NCBI RefSeq assembly: GCF_006716425.1
Contig: NZ_VFOZ01000001.1
Span: 3,534,001-3,598,000 of the forward strand
Source of the DNA: Actinoallomurus bryophytorum
GTDB taxonomy: Bacteria; Actinomycetota; Actinomycetes; Streptosporangiales; Streptosporangiaceae
Length of the DNA stretch: 64,000 nt
Reading direction: 5' to 3'
Positions 49,287 through 58,883 of this stretch are shown here, one piece after another. Position numbers and translations under genes: made by a program. Under the pieces are notes generated by a model. That model was given only the letters and a program-made list of their open reading frames with translations. It had not been told where the DNA came from and ran no database searches. Position 1 is the first letter of the stretch. Every line of letters starts with the position of its first letter.

Positions 49287-49315
49287 AGGTTGCCCGAGCG
49301 AGCTTGCGCTGTCAA
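49287..49315 (-). promoter_or_regulatory. dnaK operon promoter
   Basis: On the minus strand, TTGACA (49310-49315) and CAACCT (49287-49292) have a 17-bp spacer, about 60 nt before the dnaK start. Confidence 0.55.
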
Positions 49316-49319
49316 ATGA

Positions 49320-49340
49320 CTTGAGTCTGGCTCACTCAAC
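49320..49340. promoter_or_regulatory. HAIR operator for HspR
   Basis: CTTGAGT-N7-ACTCAAC matches the HspR-associated inverted repeat CTTGAGT-N7-ACTCAAG at 13 of 14 positions. It lies just upstream of the dnaK -35. Confidence 0.85.
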
Positions 49341-49443
49341 TTTGCTGTTGGGTCTAACGTCCGAAGAATCCCCCGTGTTCCCGTAATAACCGCCCCTCTT
49401 GTGGCCACTACTTCGTGACCGCCGCCCAGAGGACGGAGAGCGC

Positions 49444-49977
49444 GTGGATGCCGATGATGACCGGGAACGCTTCACGGCCTTGTACGACCGCTACCGCAAG
49501 CGGGTCTGGGCGTACGCCGCCGGCCGCGCGGGGGCCGAGGCCGCCGACGAGATCGTGAGCGAGACGTTCATGGCCGCGTGGCGTCGACGCCGCGAGATTC
49601 CGTCGGCGGAGCTTCCGTGGCTGTTCGGTGTGGCGAGGAATGTCATACGGGACGCGGTACGCGCCGAGGCGCGCCGTGCCTCTCTCACCGCGGCGCTCCG
49701 CCGCCGGACCGAGGAGCCTGCCGCCGACGTCGCCGAGGATGTCGTCGACCGGCTGGCGATGCTGGGGGCCATGGCCGACCTGCCGGACACCGACCGCGAG
49801 GTGCTCACACTCATGGCGTGGCAGGGGCTGAGCCCGCACGAGGCGGCAGGCGTCCTCGGGTGTACGGCGGCCAACGCGCGCGTGCGGCTCCATCGGGCTC
49901 GCAAGCGGCTGGCGGCGCTCGTGCAGGTCCCCCAGGGTCGTCACGCCGTTGACTCGATGGGGATGGGGCTGTCGTGA
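49444..49977 (+). CDS. ECF-type RNA polymerase sigma factor (unit 1)
   Basis: A 177-residue two-domain ECF sigma factor. Sigma-2 contains [17 protein letters not shown] and [15 protein letters not shown]; sigma-4 contains [47 protein letters not shown] 49444 follows GGAG at a 5-nt spacing. Its partner gene, overlapping by GTGA at the stop, is truncated. It diverges from the dnaK operon, across the HAIR box. Confidence 0.88.
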   Translation: MDADDDRERFTALYDRYRKRVWAYAAGRAGAEAADEIVSETFMAAWRRRREIPSAELPWLFGVARNVIRDAVRAEARRASLTAALRRRTEEPAADVAEDVVDRLAMLGAMADLPDTDREVLTLMAWQGLSPHEAAGVLGCTAANARVRLHRARKRLAALVQVPQGRHAVDSMGMGLS

Positions 49978-50126
49978 AGGACGACATCATGAAGGAACTG
50001 GCCGAGTGCCGTCCCGGTCATCTCAGTGGGGACGGAAAGGTCGACGAGACGACCCGTAGGTCCGAGCTGGCCCGTGCGTTCTACGCGTCGTCGGCGTCGG
50101 CCGGGCGTCAGAGGCGCGAGATGTAG
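49974..50126 (+). pseudogene. Truncated sigma-partner (CU044_5270-like) gene
   Basis: A 50-codon frame starting at GTG 49974, which overlaps the sigma stop. [16 protein letters not shown] and DETTRRSELARAF match the usual N-terminus of membrane proteins encoded after such sigma factors (full length about 380 residues). The frame ends at 50126 inside the 3' end of the convergent peptidase gene; the membrane helix and outer domain are missing. It is a remnant cut by the peptidase locus. Confidence 0.7.
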
Positions 50127-50833
50127 TGCATGCCGCCGCCTGACTGGAGCGTGCGGGCGAGAGCGGAGGCGGGGATCGTGTGGGTGCCGCCGGTCGGCCG
50201 CCACGGGTCGAAGACCGTGATCGTGCCGGCCTGCTGGTTGTAGCCGTAGGCGACGATCGCATGGCCGATCCACTGGCCCTTGAGCTTGCCCTTGTTCCAG
50301 GGCAGGCGCTCCATCCAGACCTGGATGACCGGCGCCCGGCGTAGGGACCCGACGTCGTACGACACGCGTTGCATCAGCAGCTCGGGGTGGTCGACCACGT
50401 CGCCGACGACGCGGTCGTCGAACCTGCGCGGATGAAGGTAGTCGTCGATCACGGAGGCCGCCGTGTCGCCGCCGGTACCCCTCGTGGTCGTCCTCATCTT
50501 CCTGGCCAGCGCGTCCTGGCTCACCTTGACCCCGAAGGTGGACAGGCTCATCGACGTGGAGGCGGGGACGCAGTAGTAGTTGGTCCACTGGTACTGCTCG
50601 TGGAGCTTCAGCCGGTACGAGCGTGGCATCGCCACGGGCAGTATCGAGGTGGCGCGTGTGGCCAGAGAGGCCGACGTGATCTGTGTGATCTGCGCGATCT
50701 GTGCGATCCGCGTGCTTCGCGTGGTGATGCCGGGCGGCGGCGTGACGACGGCGTGCGCGGTCCCCGCGCCCACCAGGAAAGCGGTGACGGCGGCGATTCC
50801 CACCGTCGGCGCTCGGCTCAGAGCATTCTTCAC
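50108..50833 (-). CDS. Secreted C39-type papain-like peptidase
   Basis: A 241-residue protein with a signal peptide ending at AHA (about residue 28) and a low-complexity IAQIAQITQIT stretch. The peptidase_C39_2 domain holds the catalytic Cys in YYCVPASTSMSLSTFG, with the His in GHAIVAYGYN and a later FDPWRPTGGTHTI Asp region. It should act outside the cell; the substrate is unknown. It is encoded on the opposite strand to the surrounding sigma units and overlaps the truncated partner by 19 bp. Confidence 0.82.
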   Translation of the reverse strand: MKNALSRAPTVGIAAVTAFLVGAGTAHAVVTPPPGITTRSTRIAQIAQITQITSASLATRATSILPVAMPRSYRLKLHEQYQWTNYYCVPASTSMSLSTFGVKVSQDALARKMRTTTRGTGGDTAASVIDDYLHPRRFDDRVVGDVVDHPELLMQRVSYDVGSLRRAPVIQVWMERLPWNKGKLKGQWIGHAIVAYGYNQQAGTITVFDPWRPTGGTHTIPASALARTLQSGGGMHYISRL

Positions 50834-51110
50834 TTGCGTCCTCCAGACATCACAAGGCCCAGAGTTCGAGCCGTGCCTCAGACGTCGGCACCTGCAAGGC
50901 GGTCAAGCGAATGCTGATATGTGCTCATGTAACGCGTCGTAGAACTCTATTTACTCATATGAAAGGTATTCGTCTCTCCGGCGGAGTGCCTGGTGTCAGC
51001 ACACCGATCACCGGAAGGTGACCCATGGCGGAGCGCCGCGGATGAGGGCCAGGACCGATACGACGCCCGCGACGAACGAGGCACCACCGGCGCCAGGAGA
51101 CGCGCCGGTA

Positions 51111-51367
51111 CCGTGCACTCACCGGTGTCGGGGTCGAGGAGGTCGCCGACGGCCACGAGAACCGCGTCATCGACTGGGTGGCCGCCGAGGGCCTCCAGCC
51201 GCGGCCGGCCAGGGCCATCGCCGCGCTGTCGAAGGGCGACCGCGACGTCCTGCTGCTCAAACGCCCTGTGCGACCTGTCCCATCAGGAGATCGCCCAGGC
51301 GCTCGATATCCCGTACGGCACGGTCGGCTCGCGGCTCAGCCGTGCCCGCGTGAAGGTGCGTTCCGTC
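51111..51367 (+). pseudogene. ECF sigma factor remnant (unit 2)
   Basis: Only the linker and sigma-4 region remain. One frame gives ENRVIDWVAAEGL..SKGDRDVLLL; after a frameshift near 51258 the match continues as NALCDLSHQEIAQALDIPYG and TVGSRLSRARVKVR, close to the intact sigma-4 of the next unit (ALDIPYGTVGSRLNRARRK). Sigma-2 is absent. It is not expected to be functional. Confidence 0.8.
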
Positions 51368-51371
51368 CGCC

Positions 51372-51676
51372 GCCACAGCGCTCGCTCTCGTGGCCGGCCT
51401 CACCGGCGGCTCGCCAGGCCGGGGAACGGGGACCCACGAGCCGGTCCGGCCCCTGACGGCCCGGCAGGTACTGCTCACCGCGGCCGAGCCGGGGACAACG
51501 AACTGCTCCTCGACCCGTCGACGTACACGCCACTCGGCACCCAGGTCGTCCTCGTCAAGGGCAACGGCGGCAAGTCCGCGCCCCCACCGCCAGGTGTGCC
51601 GCCGATCCCGAGCGCCATCACCCACAGCGAGATCTACGTGGCGATGGGCTGGACGAACACCGCGTACGGCGGCTGA
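51372..51676 (+). pseudogene. Remnant of a membrane sigma-partner (unit 2)
   Basis: Directly fused to the sigma remnant. One frame shows a membrane-helix piece and THEPVRPLTARQVLLTAAE, matching the juxtamembrane segment of the intact partner (ATARTVLLNAA). After a frameshift another frame encodes DPSTYTPLGTQVVLVKGNGG and ends in VAMGWTNTAYGG. A deletion has joined the sigma end to the middle of the partner. Confidence 0.65.
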
Positions 51677-51814
51677 GCCGCCCGGCGGTCCCTCCGTCCC
51701 GATCGTGCCCTGGCACGGTCGGGACGCCGCACGTGAAAGTGGCCGGGCGCGTCGGGTGAGACATGGGTGACCGCCAACCCGCCATGGAGAGATCCACATG
51801 AGACAGAGCCCGAC

Positions 51815-52411
51815 TTGAGTACCGCCATCGGAGACCAAGCGGAGCGCGACGCCACCATGATCCGGCAGTCCCGTGACGCACCTGAGGTTTTCGGGGCGAT
51901 CTTCGACGCCTATTTCGCCGAGATCCGTGCGTACGCGTCCCGGCGGGTCGGGGTGGAGCACGCGTCCGACATCGCCGCCGAGACGTTCGTCGCCGCGTTC
52001 CGCAAGCGGCACCGGTACGACCCCGGGCGCGCCAGCGTACGGACCTGGCTGTACGGGTTCGCCACCAAGCTGGTCGGCAAGCACCGGCGCAGTGAGCTGC
52101 GGAAACTGCGCGCCATGGACCGGCTGGCACCGGATCCGGAGTCCGAGGAACACGAGGAACGGACCACCGGACGACTCGCCGCCGAAGGACTGCGAAAGCG
52201 GCTCTCGGGAGCCCTCGCCGGGCTGTCCGCCGGCGACCGGGACGTCGTGCTGCTCGTCGCGCTCGCCGGTCTGAGCCACGAGGAGGTGGCCGCCGCGCTG
52301 GACATCCCGTACGGCACGGTCGGGTCGCGGCTGAACCGGGCCAGACGAAAACTACGTGAGGCGCTGGGCGGGACCAATCCGCTGCTCGGCCTGGAGGACC
52401 ACGATGGATGA
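51815..52411 (+). CDS. ECF-type RNA polymerase sigma factor (unit 3)
   Basis: A 198-residue ECF sigma factor. Sigma-2 has VFGAIFDAYFAEIRAYASRR and DIAAETFVAAFRKRHRY; sigma-4 has LSAGDRDVVLLVALAGLSHEEVAAAL. The start is uncertain: TTG 51815 overlaps the TGA of a six-codon ATG mini-ORF (51799-51819) that carries the good ribosome-binding site GGAG, while GTG 51767 and ATG 51857 are alternatives. The mini-ORF either couples translation or marks a one-base deletion. It overlaps its partner gene by 8 bp. Confidence 0.85.
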   Translation: MSTAIGDQAERDATMIRQSRDAPEVFGAIFDAYFAEIRAYASRRVGVEHASDIAAETFVAAFRKRHRYDPGRASVRTWLYGFATKLVGKHRRSELRKLRAMDRLAPDPESEEHEERTTGRLAAEGLRKRLSGALAGLSAGDRDVVLLVALAGLSHEEVAAALDIPYGTVGSRLNRARRKLREALGGTNPLLGLEDHDG

Positions 52412-53549
52412 GATCCGGATGATTCGCGATCTTTACGAGCCGCCCGCGCCCGCTCCCGCGCGCGAGGTGATGGCGGCCCGCGCTCGGCTCGACGGCGTGG
52501 CGCGCCAGGACCGCCGCCGTCCCCGACGGCGCTGGGTGGTGCCGGGGGCCGGGCTGGCGATCGTCGCCGTCACCGCGGCGGTCGCCGTCGTCGTGACCAT
52601 GCCACCGGAGCCTCCCTCGCGGACTTCGCCTACGCCGCAGGCTGCCACGGCGCGTACGGTGCTGCTCAACGCCGCTTTGCGGGCCGACCGGCAGCCGGCG
52701 ACGACGGGGAGATACTGGCACGTCGACGCGAGCACCCGCTGGTTCCAGAAGGTCAAGACCGGCGGATATCTGATCCGCAACACGAGCCGCGAGGAGTCCT
52801 GGCAGGCGGCGGACCGATCGGGGAAGGCGATCGACCGACAGCAGGATCTCGGTGCCCAGCCGGCCACCCCTGCCGACCGGGAGGCCTGGCGAAAGGCGGG
52901 CTCTCCTCGTGTTTTCCGTACTTCGAGGGGCAAGCGGACCAGGGCCCCTGAGCGCGTGGTCGTGTGGCGTGGGAGCGCAGCCGAGATACTCGACGGGATG
53001 GGGGCCGCATCGCAGGCGGGCTTGGACCGACTGCGGCAACTCCCGGCCGATCCCGGAAAGCTGCGCACCTGGCTGCTCGCGCTACCGGACAGCCCGACCC
53101 AGCGAAAGCCGAATGTCGGGAAACTACCGAGTGCCTTCCCGTCCGCCATGCCCAGGCCGTGGGCTCCACCGCCGGGGACGCGTGCCGCCCTCGAAGAATG
53201 GCTGTTCGTGCAGGGTTCCTCCCTGATCCTGTACTCGCCGGTCACGCCGAAGGTGCGAGCGGCCGCCTTCCGGATGCTCGCCACGCTGCCGGACGTGAAG
53301 CCGGCCGGCACGGTGCGTGACGCCTACGGACGCGAGGGAACGGCGGTCGCGATGGACGAGATCGACCCCCTCGGCCAGCCGATACACGTACAGCAGCGCC
53401 TGGTGATCGCCCCGGCGAGCGGTCGTGCCCTCGCGAGCGAGGAGGTGGTCCTCGGGCCGAACGCCAACTTCCCGGAACTGCCCACCGGATCTGTCGGGAG
53501 CACGACGACGGTGCGCACCGCCGACTGGACGGACACGGCGCCCAGCTGA
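52404..53549 (+). CDS. CU044_5270-family membrane protein (sigma partner)
   Basis: A 381-residue protein: a cytoplasmic N-terminus (MDEIRMIRDLYEPP), a basic stretch, one membrane helix (about 50-71, WVVPGAGLAIVAVTAAVAVVV) and a large outer domain. The outer domain contains TRTVLLNAALRAD-like and YWHVDASTRWFQ segments typical of the family. Such proteins follow ECF sigma factors in this order and are thought to act as their membrane-bound regulators. ATG 52404 overlaps the sigma stop by 8 bp, so the pair is co-translated. Confidence 0.85.
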   Translation: MDEIRMIRDLYEPPAPAPAREVMAARARLDGVARQDRRRPRRRWVVPGAGLAIVAVTAAVAVVVTMPPEPPSRTSPTPQAATARTVLLNAALRADRQPATTGRYWHVDASTRWFQKVKTGGYLIRNTSREESWQAADRSGKAIDRQQDLGAQPATPADREAWRKAGSPRVFRTSRGKRTRAPERVVVWRGSAAEILDGMGAASQAGLDRLRQLPADPGKLRTWLLALPDSPTQRKPNVGKLPSAFPSAMPRPWAPPPGTRAALEEWLFVQGSSLILYSPVTPKVRAAAFRMLATLPDVKPAGTVRDAYGREGTAVAMDEIDPLGQPIHVQQRLVIAPASGRALASEEVVLGPNANFPELPTGSVGSTTTVRTADWTDTAPS

Positions 53550-53616
53550 CCCGCGCGAGCACCACGACGGTGAGTACGGCCGTCTCGACCGGAAAATCTC
53601 CTGCCTGATTCGTGCG

Positions 53617-53653
53617 CTCCAGGGTTGACCCTGACGTTGGGTCAACCCTGGAG
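53617..53653. promoter_or_regulatory. Operator of the DrrAB-like exporter
   Basis: Two perfect 15-bp arms (CTCCAGGGTTGACCC and its complement) with a 7-bp spacer TGACGTT. It contains a TTGACC word and ends 11 bp before the exporter start, as expected for a MerR-family operator. The regulator is encoded downstream. Confidence 0.75.
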
Positions 53654-53663
53654 CATTCGGAGC

Positions 53664-54607
<944 letters not shown>

Positions 54608-54611
<4 letters not shown>

Positions 54612-55384
54612 GCACTCTGTCCTATGCCGCGCGCGACTCGGCGACGATGCTGCGCCGCAACCTCCGTCACGCCCTGCGCTATCCGTCCATGACGATCTCG
54701 ACGGCCGCTGTGCCGATCATCTTCCTGCTGCTGTTCGTGTACGTCTTCGGCTCCACGCTCGGTGCCGGACTCGGGGGGTCCCGCTACATCGACTACGTCT
54801 CCCCCGGCATCATCGTGATGGCCGTGGCCTCGGGGTCCACGGCGACGGCGGTCTCGGTCTGCACGGACATGACCGAGGGCATCGTCGCCCGCTTCCGTAC
54901 GATGGCGATCGCCCGCGCCTCGCTGCTGACCGGGCACGTCGTGGGGAGTCTGATCCAGACGATGTTCAGCACGGCGCTCGTCATCGGCGTCGCGCTGCTG
55001 ATGGGGTTCCGGCCTAACGCCGGCCCGGCCGAGTGGATCGCGGCGATCGGCCTCCTGCTCCTGCTGACTCTGGCGCTCACCTGGCTGGCGGTCGCGTTCG
55101 GGCTGGTGGCCAAGCGGCCGGAGGTGGCGAGCAACCTTCCGCTTCCGCTGATCCTGCTGCCGTTCATCGGGAGCGGCTTCGTGCCGACGGACTCGATGCC
55201 GGCCGGGCTACGCCAGTTCGCCGAGTACCAGCCCTTCACCTCGATCAATGAGACGCTGCGGGGACTGCTCATGGGCACCCCGATCGGGCACAACGGAGTG
55301 GTCGCCGCCGCCTGGTGCGTCGCGATCGCCGCGATGGGATACCTGTGGGCGAAGAAACTCTTCAACAGGGACCCGGGACGATGA
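54608..55384 (+). CDS. DrrB-like ABC transporter permease
   Basis: A 258-residue ABC-2 permease with six membrane helices. MTISTAAVPIIFLLLFVYVFG, GIIVMAVASGSTATAVSV and the late LPLILLPFIGSGFVPTDSMPAGLRQFAEYQPFT are typical. It pairs with the ATPase encoded upstream; the start overlaps that stop by 4 bp, and its own stop overlaps the MerR gene by 4 bp. Export of an antibiotic-like compound is inferred from the family and regulator type. Confidence 0.9.
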
Positions 55385-56154
55385 ACCACGAGCAGGCCCG
55401 TACGGCGGACGCGTCGATGCTCACCATAGGCAGGCTCGCCGCCTATGTCGGGGTGACGGTGCGCGCCGTACGGCACTACCACCAGCGCGGCCTGATGACC
55501 GAACCGGACCGCGACGTCTCGGGCTACCGCCGCTACGACGCCCAGGCGGTGGTCGACCTGATCCGCATCAAGACCCTGTCGGACGCGGGGGTTCCGCTGG
55601 CTCGCGTCGGCGAGCTCCTGGACGCGGAGCCCTCGCGGTTCTCCGAGGCCATAACGGAGATCGACAAGGCGCTGACGGAGCGGATCCGCGATCTTGAACG
55701 GCAGCGAGGCCGGATCGCCGAGCTCGCCGCGGGGGAGCGCCTCCTCCTGCCCGGGGAGGTCGTGGACTACCTCGACGCACTGCGCGACATCGGCGTCAGC
55801 CCGCGTACGGTCCGCATGGAACGCGACGCCTGGATCCTGGTGGCGGCGCGCTTCCCGGCCGACACCCCGGAGTGGGCGAAGGACAAACTGTCGACCGCCT
55901 CCGACCCCGAGTTCCAGCGGATCTATCTCGAGTGGGACGAGGCGTTCGACTGGGATCGGTCCGACCCGCGGCTGGAGGATCTCGCCGATGCCACGGTGGC
56001 GTACGCCCGGCGCTCGGAGCAGGATCGCGGTGAGTCGGAGTGGGAGATCGACGAGCCGCTCACGGTCGCCCTGGTGGCGGCGCAGCCCGGCATCTCCTCT
56101 CCCGCCTGGGATCGCCTGGACCAGCTGTGCCGGGACCGGATGTCCGGCTCGTAG
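55381..56154 (+). CDS. MerR-family regulator of the exporter
   Basis: A 257-residue protein. The MerR winged helix lies at residues 14-80 (LTIGRLAAYVGVTVRAVRHY), then a coiled-coil dimer helix (EAITEIDKALTERIRDLERQ) and a C-terminal acidic helical domain that may bind ligand (FQRIYLEWDEAFDW). It is the last gene of the exporter operon and likely acts at the 15-bp-arm repeat upstream of the operon, giving substrate-induced export and autoregulation. Both are inferred. Confidence 0.9.
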   Translation: MNHEQARTADASMLTIGRLAAYVGVTVRAVRHYHQRGLMTEPDRDVSGYRRYDAQAVVDLIRIKTLSDAGVPLARVGELLDAEPSRFSEAITEIDKALTERIRDLERQRGRIAELAAGERLLLPGEVVDYLDALRDIGVSPRTVRMERDAWILVAARFPADTPEWAKDKLSTASDPEFQRIYLEWDEAFDWDRSDPRLEDLADATVAYARRSEQDRGESEWEIDEPLTVALVAAQPGISSPAWDRLDQLCRDRMSGS

Positions 56155-56188
56155 CGTGAGATGGGTCTCCGCGGGCTGGCGGAAAAGC

Positions 56189-56203
56189 TACTGACCGGTA
56201 GTA
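56189..56203. promoter_or_regulatory. Candidate operator upstream of the EtfD-like gene
   Basis: TACT-GACCGGT-AGTA is an imperfect palindrome about 74 bp before the start. Sequences around an ACCGGT core are common TetR-type sites near fatty-acid genes in actinobacteria; assignment here is tentative. Confidence 0.3.
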
Positions 56204-56276
56204 TGCGAACCCGTGTTCGTGCCTGTCAGCCGCCGGTCATACGCTGACTGCCAGGCCGTACCAGGAGGACGGAAAC

Positions 56277-58409
56277 GTGGTTGTCAGGTTGATCATCGGG
56301 CTCGCCGCGACCATGGTGGCGCTCGCGCTCGCCGGCCGGCGGGTCCTGTTCCTCTACCGGCTGGGGACGAGCGGCCAGCCCGCGCCCGAGCGTCTCGCGT
56401 CGGCCAAGGACAACGTCGGCGAGGACGTCAAGGGCCAGGTCGTGGAGGTCCTGGGGCAGAAGAAACTGCTCAAGTGGACCGTCCCCGGACTCGCGCACTT
56501 CTTCGTGATGTGGGCCTTCATCATTCTCGCCACGGTCTACCTCGAGGCGTACGGCGCGCTGTTCACCGGCCTGGACTTCCACATCCCGCTCGTCGGCAAG
56601 TGGGACGCGCTCGGCTTCCTGCAGGACTTCATCGCCGTCGCCGCCTTCCTCGGCCTGGTCGTCTTCGCGGCCATCAGGATCAAGAACTCCCCGAAGAAGC
56701 TCGACCGCAAGTCGCGCTTCAAGGGCTCGCACCTCGGCGGTGCCTGGCTCGTCCTGTTCATGATCTTCAACGTCGTCTGGACGATGTTCCTGTTCCGCGG
56801 GGCCGGCGTCGCCACCGGCAACTTCCCGTACGGCGACGGCGCCTTCATGTCCCACCTCGTGGGCAGCGCGCTCAAGCCGCTCGGTCACGGCGCCGACGAG
56901 GCGCTGGAGTCCGTGGGCCTGCTGCTGCACATCGGCGTCATGCTGGTGTTCCTGATCATCGTGCTCAACTCCAAGCACCTGCACATCTTCCTGGCCCCGC
57001 TCAACGTGATGTTCAAGCGGCGCCCGGACGGCCTCGGCGCGGTCCAGCCGATGATGAGCGACGGCAAGCCGATCGACTTCGAAGAGGCCGACCCCGACGA
57101 GGACACCTTCGGGCGGGGCAAGATCGAGGACTTCACCTGGAAGGGCTTCCTCGACTTCGCCTCCTGCACCGAGTGCGGCCGCTGCCAGTCGCAGTGCCCC
57201 GCGTGGAACACCGGCAAGCCGCTGTCGCCCAAGACGCTCATCATGGACCTGCGCGACCACGCACTGGCCAAGGCGCCCTACATCCTGGCCGACGAGGCCG
57301 ACCGGGAAAACCTTCCCGAGGACGTCCTCAAGGAGGCCGGCCGTCCGCTGGTCGGCGACGCCGCCTCGATGGGCGTGATCGACCCCGACGTGCTGTGGTC
57401 CTGCACCAACTGCGGCGCCTGCGTCGAGCAGTGCCCCGTCGACATCGAGCACATCGACCACATCGTCGACATGCGCCGCTACCAGGTCATGATCGAGTCG
57501 AGCTTCCCGTCCGAGGCCGGCGTCATGCTGAAGAACCTGGAGAACAAGGGCAACCCGTGGGGCATGTCCGAGACGAAGCGCGCCGACTGGATCGAGGAGC
57601 TCGACTTCGAGGTGCCTCTGGTCGAGGACAAGATGCCCGAGGACACCGAATACCTCTTCTGGGTCGGCTGCGCGGGCGCCCTGGAGGACCGGGCGAAGAG
57701 GACGACCAAGGCCGTCGCGGAGCTGTTGCACATCGCGGGCGTGAAGTTCGCCGTGCTCGGCCCGATGGAGGCGTGCTCGGGTGACCCGGCGCGGCGCCTG
57801 GGCATGGAGTTCGTTTTCCAGATGCTGGCCCAGCAGAACGTCGAGACCCTCAACAAGGCCGGCGTCAAGAAGATCGTCGCCAGCTGCCCGCACTGCTTCA
57901 ACACGCTCGCCAACGAATACCCCCAGCTCGGCGGCACGTACGAGGTCGTCCACCACACCCAGCTGCTGTCCCACCTCGTGGAGGTCGGCAAGCTCACGCC
58001 GGTCACGCCGATCGAGGAGAAGATCACCTACCACGACCCGTGCTTCCTCGGCCGGCACAACAAGGTGTACTCCCAGCCGCGCGACATCATGGCCAAGGTT
58101 CCCGGCGTGCAGACCCAGGAGATGCACCGCTGCAAGGACCGCGGCTTCTGCTGCGGCGCCGGCGGCGCGCGGATGTGGATGGAAGAACGCATCGGCAAGC
58201 GCATCAACACCGAGCGCGTGGACGAGGCGCTGGAGACCGACCCGGACACCGTCTCCACGGCGTGCCCGTTCTGCCTCGTCATGCTCGGCGACGCGATCAA
58301 CGAGAAGAAGAGCTCCGGAGCCGCACGCGACTCACTCGAGGTCGTCGACGTGGCCCAGTTGCTGATCAGGTCCGTCAAGGGCGAGCCGGAGCCGGCCGCC
58401 GCGGAGTAG
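56277..58409 (+). CDS. etfD: Membrane Fe-S reductase, EtfD-like
   Basis: A 710-residue protein. The N-terminal half has about five membrane helices with histidines suitable for haem (AHFFVMW, LLLHIGVMLVFL). The middle carries two 4Fe-4S ferredoxin motifs (CTECGRCQSQCP, CTNCGACVEQCP) and the C-terminus two CCG domains (ASCPHCFNTLANEYP, GFCCGAGGARMW). This is the layout of mycobacterial Rv0338c (EtfD), which passes electrons from electron-transfer flavoprotein, hence beta-oxidation, to the quinone pool. GTG 56277 follows AGGAGG. No etfAB genes are in the window. Confidence 0.88.
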   Translation: MVVRLIIGLAATMVALALAGRRVLFLYRLGTSGQPAPERLASAKDNVGEDVKGQVVEVLGQKKLLKWTVPGLAHFFVMWAFIILATVYLEAYGALFTGLDFHIPLVGKWDALGFLQDFIAVAAFLGLVVFAAIRIKNSPKKLDRKSRFKGSHLGGAWLVLFMIFNVVWTMFLFRGAGVATGNFPYGDGAFMSHLVGSALKPLGHGADEALESVGLLLHIGVMLVFLIIVLNSKHLHIFLAPLNVMFKRRPDGLGAVQPMMSDGKPIDFEEADPDEDTFGRGKIEDFTWKGFLDFASCTECGRCQSQCPAWNTGKPLSPKTLIMDLRDHALAKAPYILADEADRENLPEDVLKEAGRPLVGDAASMGVIDPDVLWSCTNCGACVEQCPVDIEHIDHIVDMRRYQVMIESSFPSEAGVMLKNLENKGNPWGMSETKRADWIEELDFEVPLVEDKMPEDTEYLFWVGCAGALEDRAKRTTKAVAELLHIAGVKFAVLGPMEACSGDPARRLGMEFVFQMLAQQNVETLNKAGVKKIVASCPHCFNTLANEYPQLGGTYEVVHHTQLLSHLVEVGKLTPVTPIEEKITYHDPCFLGRHNKVYSQPRDIMAKVPGVQTQEMHRCKDRGFCCGAGGARMWMEERIGKRINTERVDEALETDPDTVSTACPFCLVMLGDAINEKKSSGAARDSLEVVDVAQLLIRSVKGEPEPAAAE

Positions 58410-58608
58410 CCCGGCTCCGGTGGCGTTCGAGCCGCCGGAGCGACAGCGAGACCCAGGCCGCGGACCACTCCCGGCCTGGGCCGCACGGCGAGTAGATGGC
58501 GGGCGTCCTGACCGCCACCGAGGCGGCCGCCACTCGGTCATCGCGGCCGACGGCACCTCGGCGCGACGACGCGTTCGCCGGATGGCCCGCGGGCCGGCGT
58601 ACGCGAAA

Positions 58609-58638
58609 GGCCCGTCACCGATCGCGTGGTGACGGGCC
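58609..58638 (+). terminator. etfD terminator
   Basis: GGCCCGTCACC/GGTGACGGGCC with an 8-nt loop followed by CTTGTG, about 200 bp past the etfD stop. Confidence 0.55.
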
Positions 58639-58656
58639 CTTGTGCGGTAAATGACT

Positions 58657-58700
58657 GACGGCGCCATCGCGGGGGGAGCGGGGATTGCGATGGCGCCGTC
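58657..58700. terminator. Second strong hairpin with G-rich loop
   Basis: A 14-bp perfect stem GACGGCGCCATCGC with a 16-nt loop GGGGGGAGCGGGGATT. It may stop transcription from either side; on the minus strand the loop has runs of C. Confidence 0.5.
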
Positions 58701-58718
58701 AACGTCCTGATCGGATCG

Positions 58719-58734
58719 TGTGACGAAGGTCACA
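58719..58734. promoter_or_regulatory. CRP-like site
   Basis: TGTGA-CGAAGG-TCACA is a perfect CRP/Cmr consensus palindrome, but it lies between convergent genes with no start codon nearby. Confidence 0.4.
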
Positions 58735-58883
58735 ATGACTTACGTCAACCAAACTGACCAGTAACGCGTCGGTCCCGACGTTACCGCCTTTGACTGCGAG
58801 TTAGCCACCCCTAGCCCCGAGAATTACCGTCTCCGCAACGATCCAGACACTCAGCGCAACGGATTCCGGTCCGGGAGTCAGGG

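Larger units (their letters stand above)
58410..58883. other. Convergent intergenic region with hairpins and a CRP-like box
   Basis: About 470 bp between two convergent genes. It holds two strong hairpins (58609-58638, 58657-58700), a perfect TGTGA-N6-TCACA box and an AACG-flanked hairpin near 58760-58785. No coding frame of normal composition is visible. Confidence 0.5.

Noticed and set aside
58657-58700. 6C RNA motif on the minus strand
   Set aside because: Only one hairpin has a run of six Cs in its loop, while the 6C motif needs two such hairpins.
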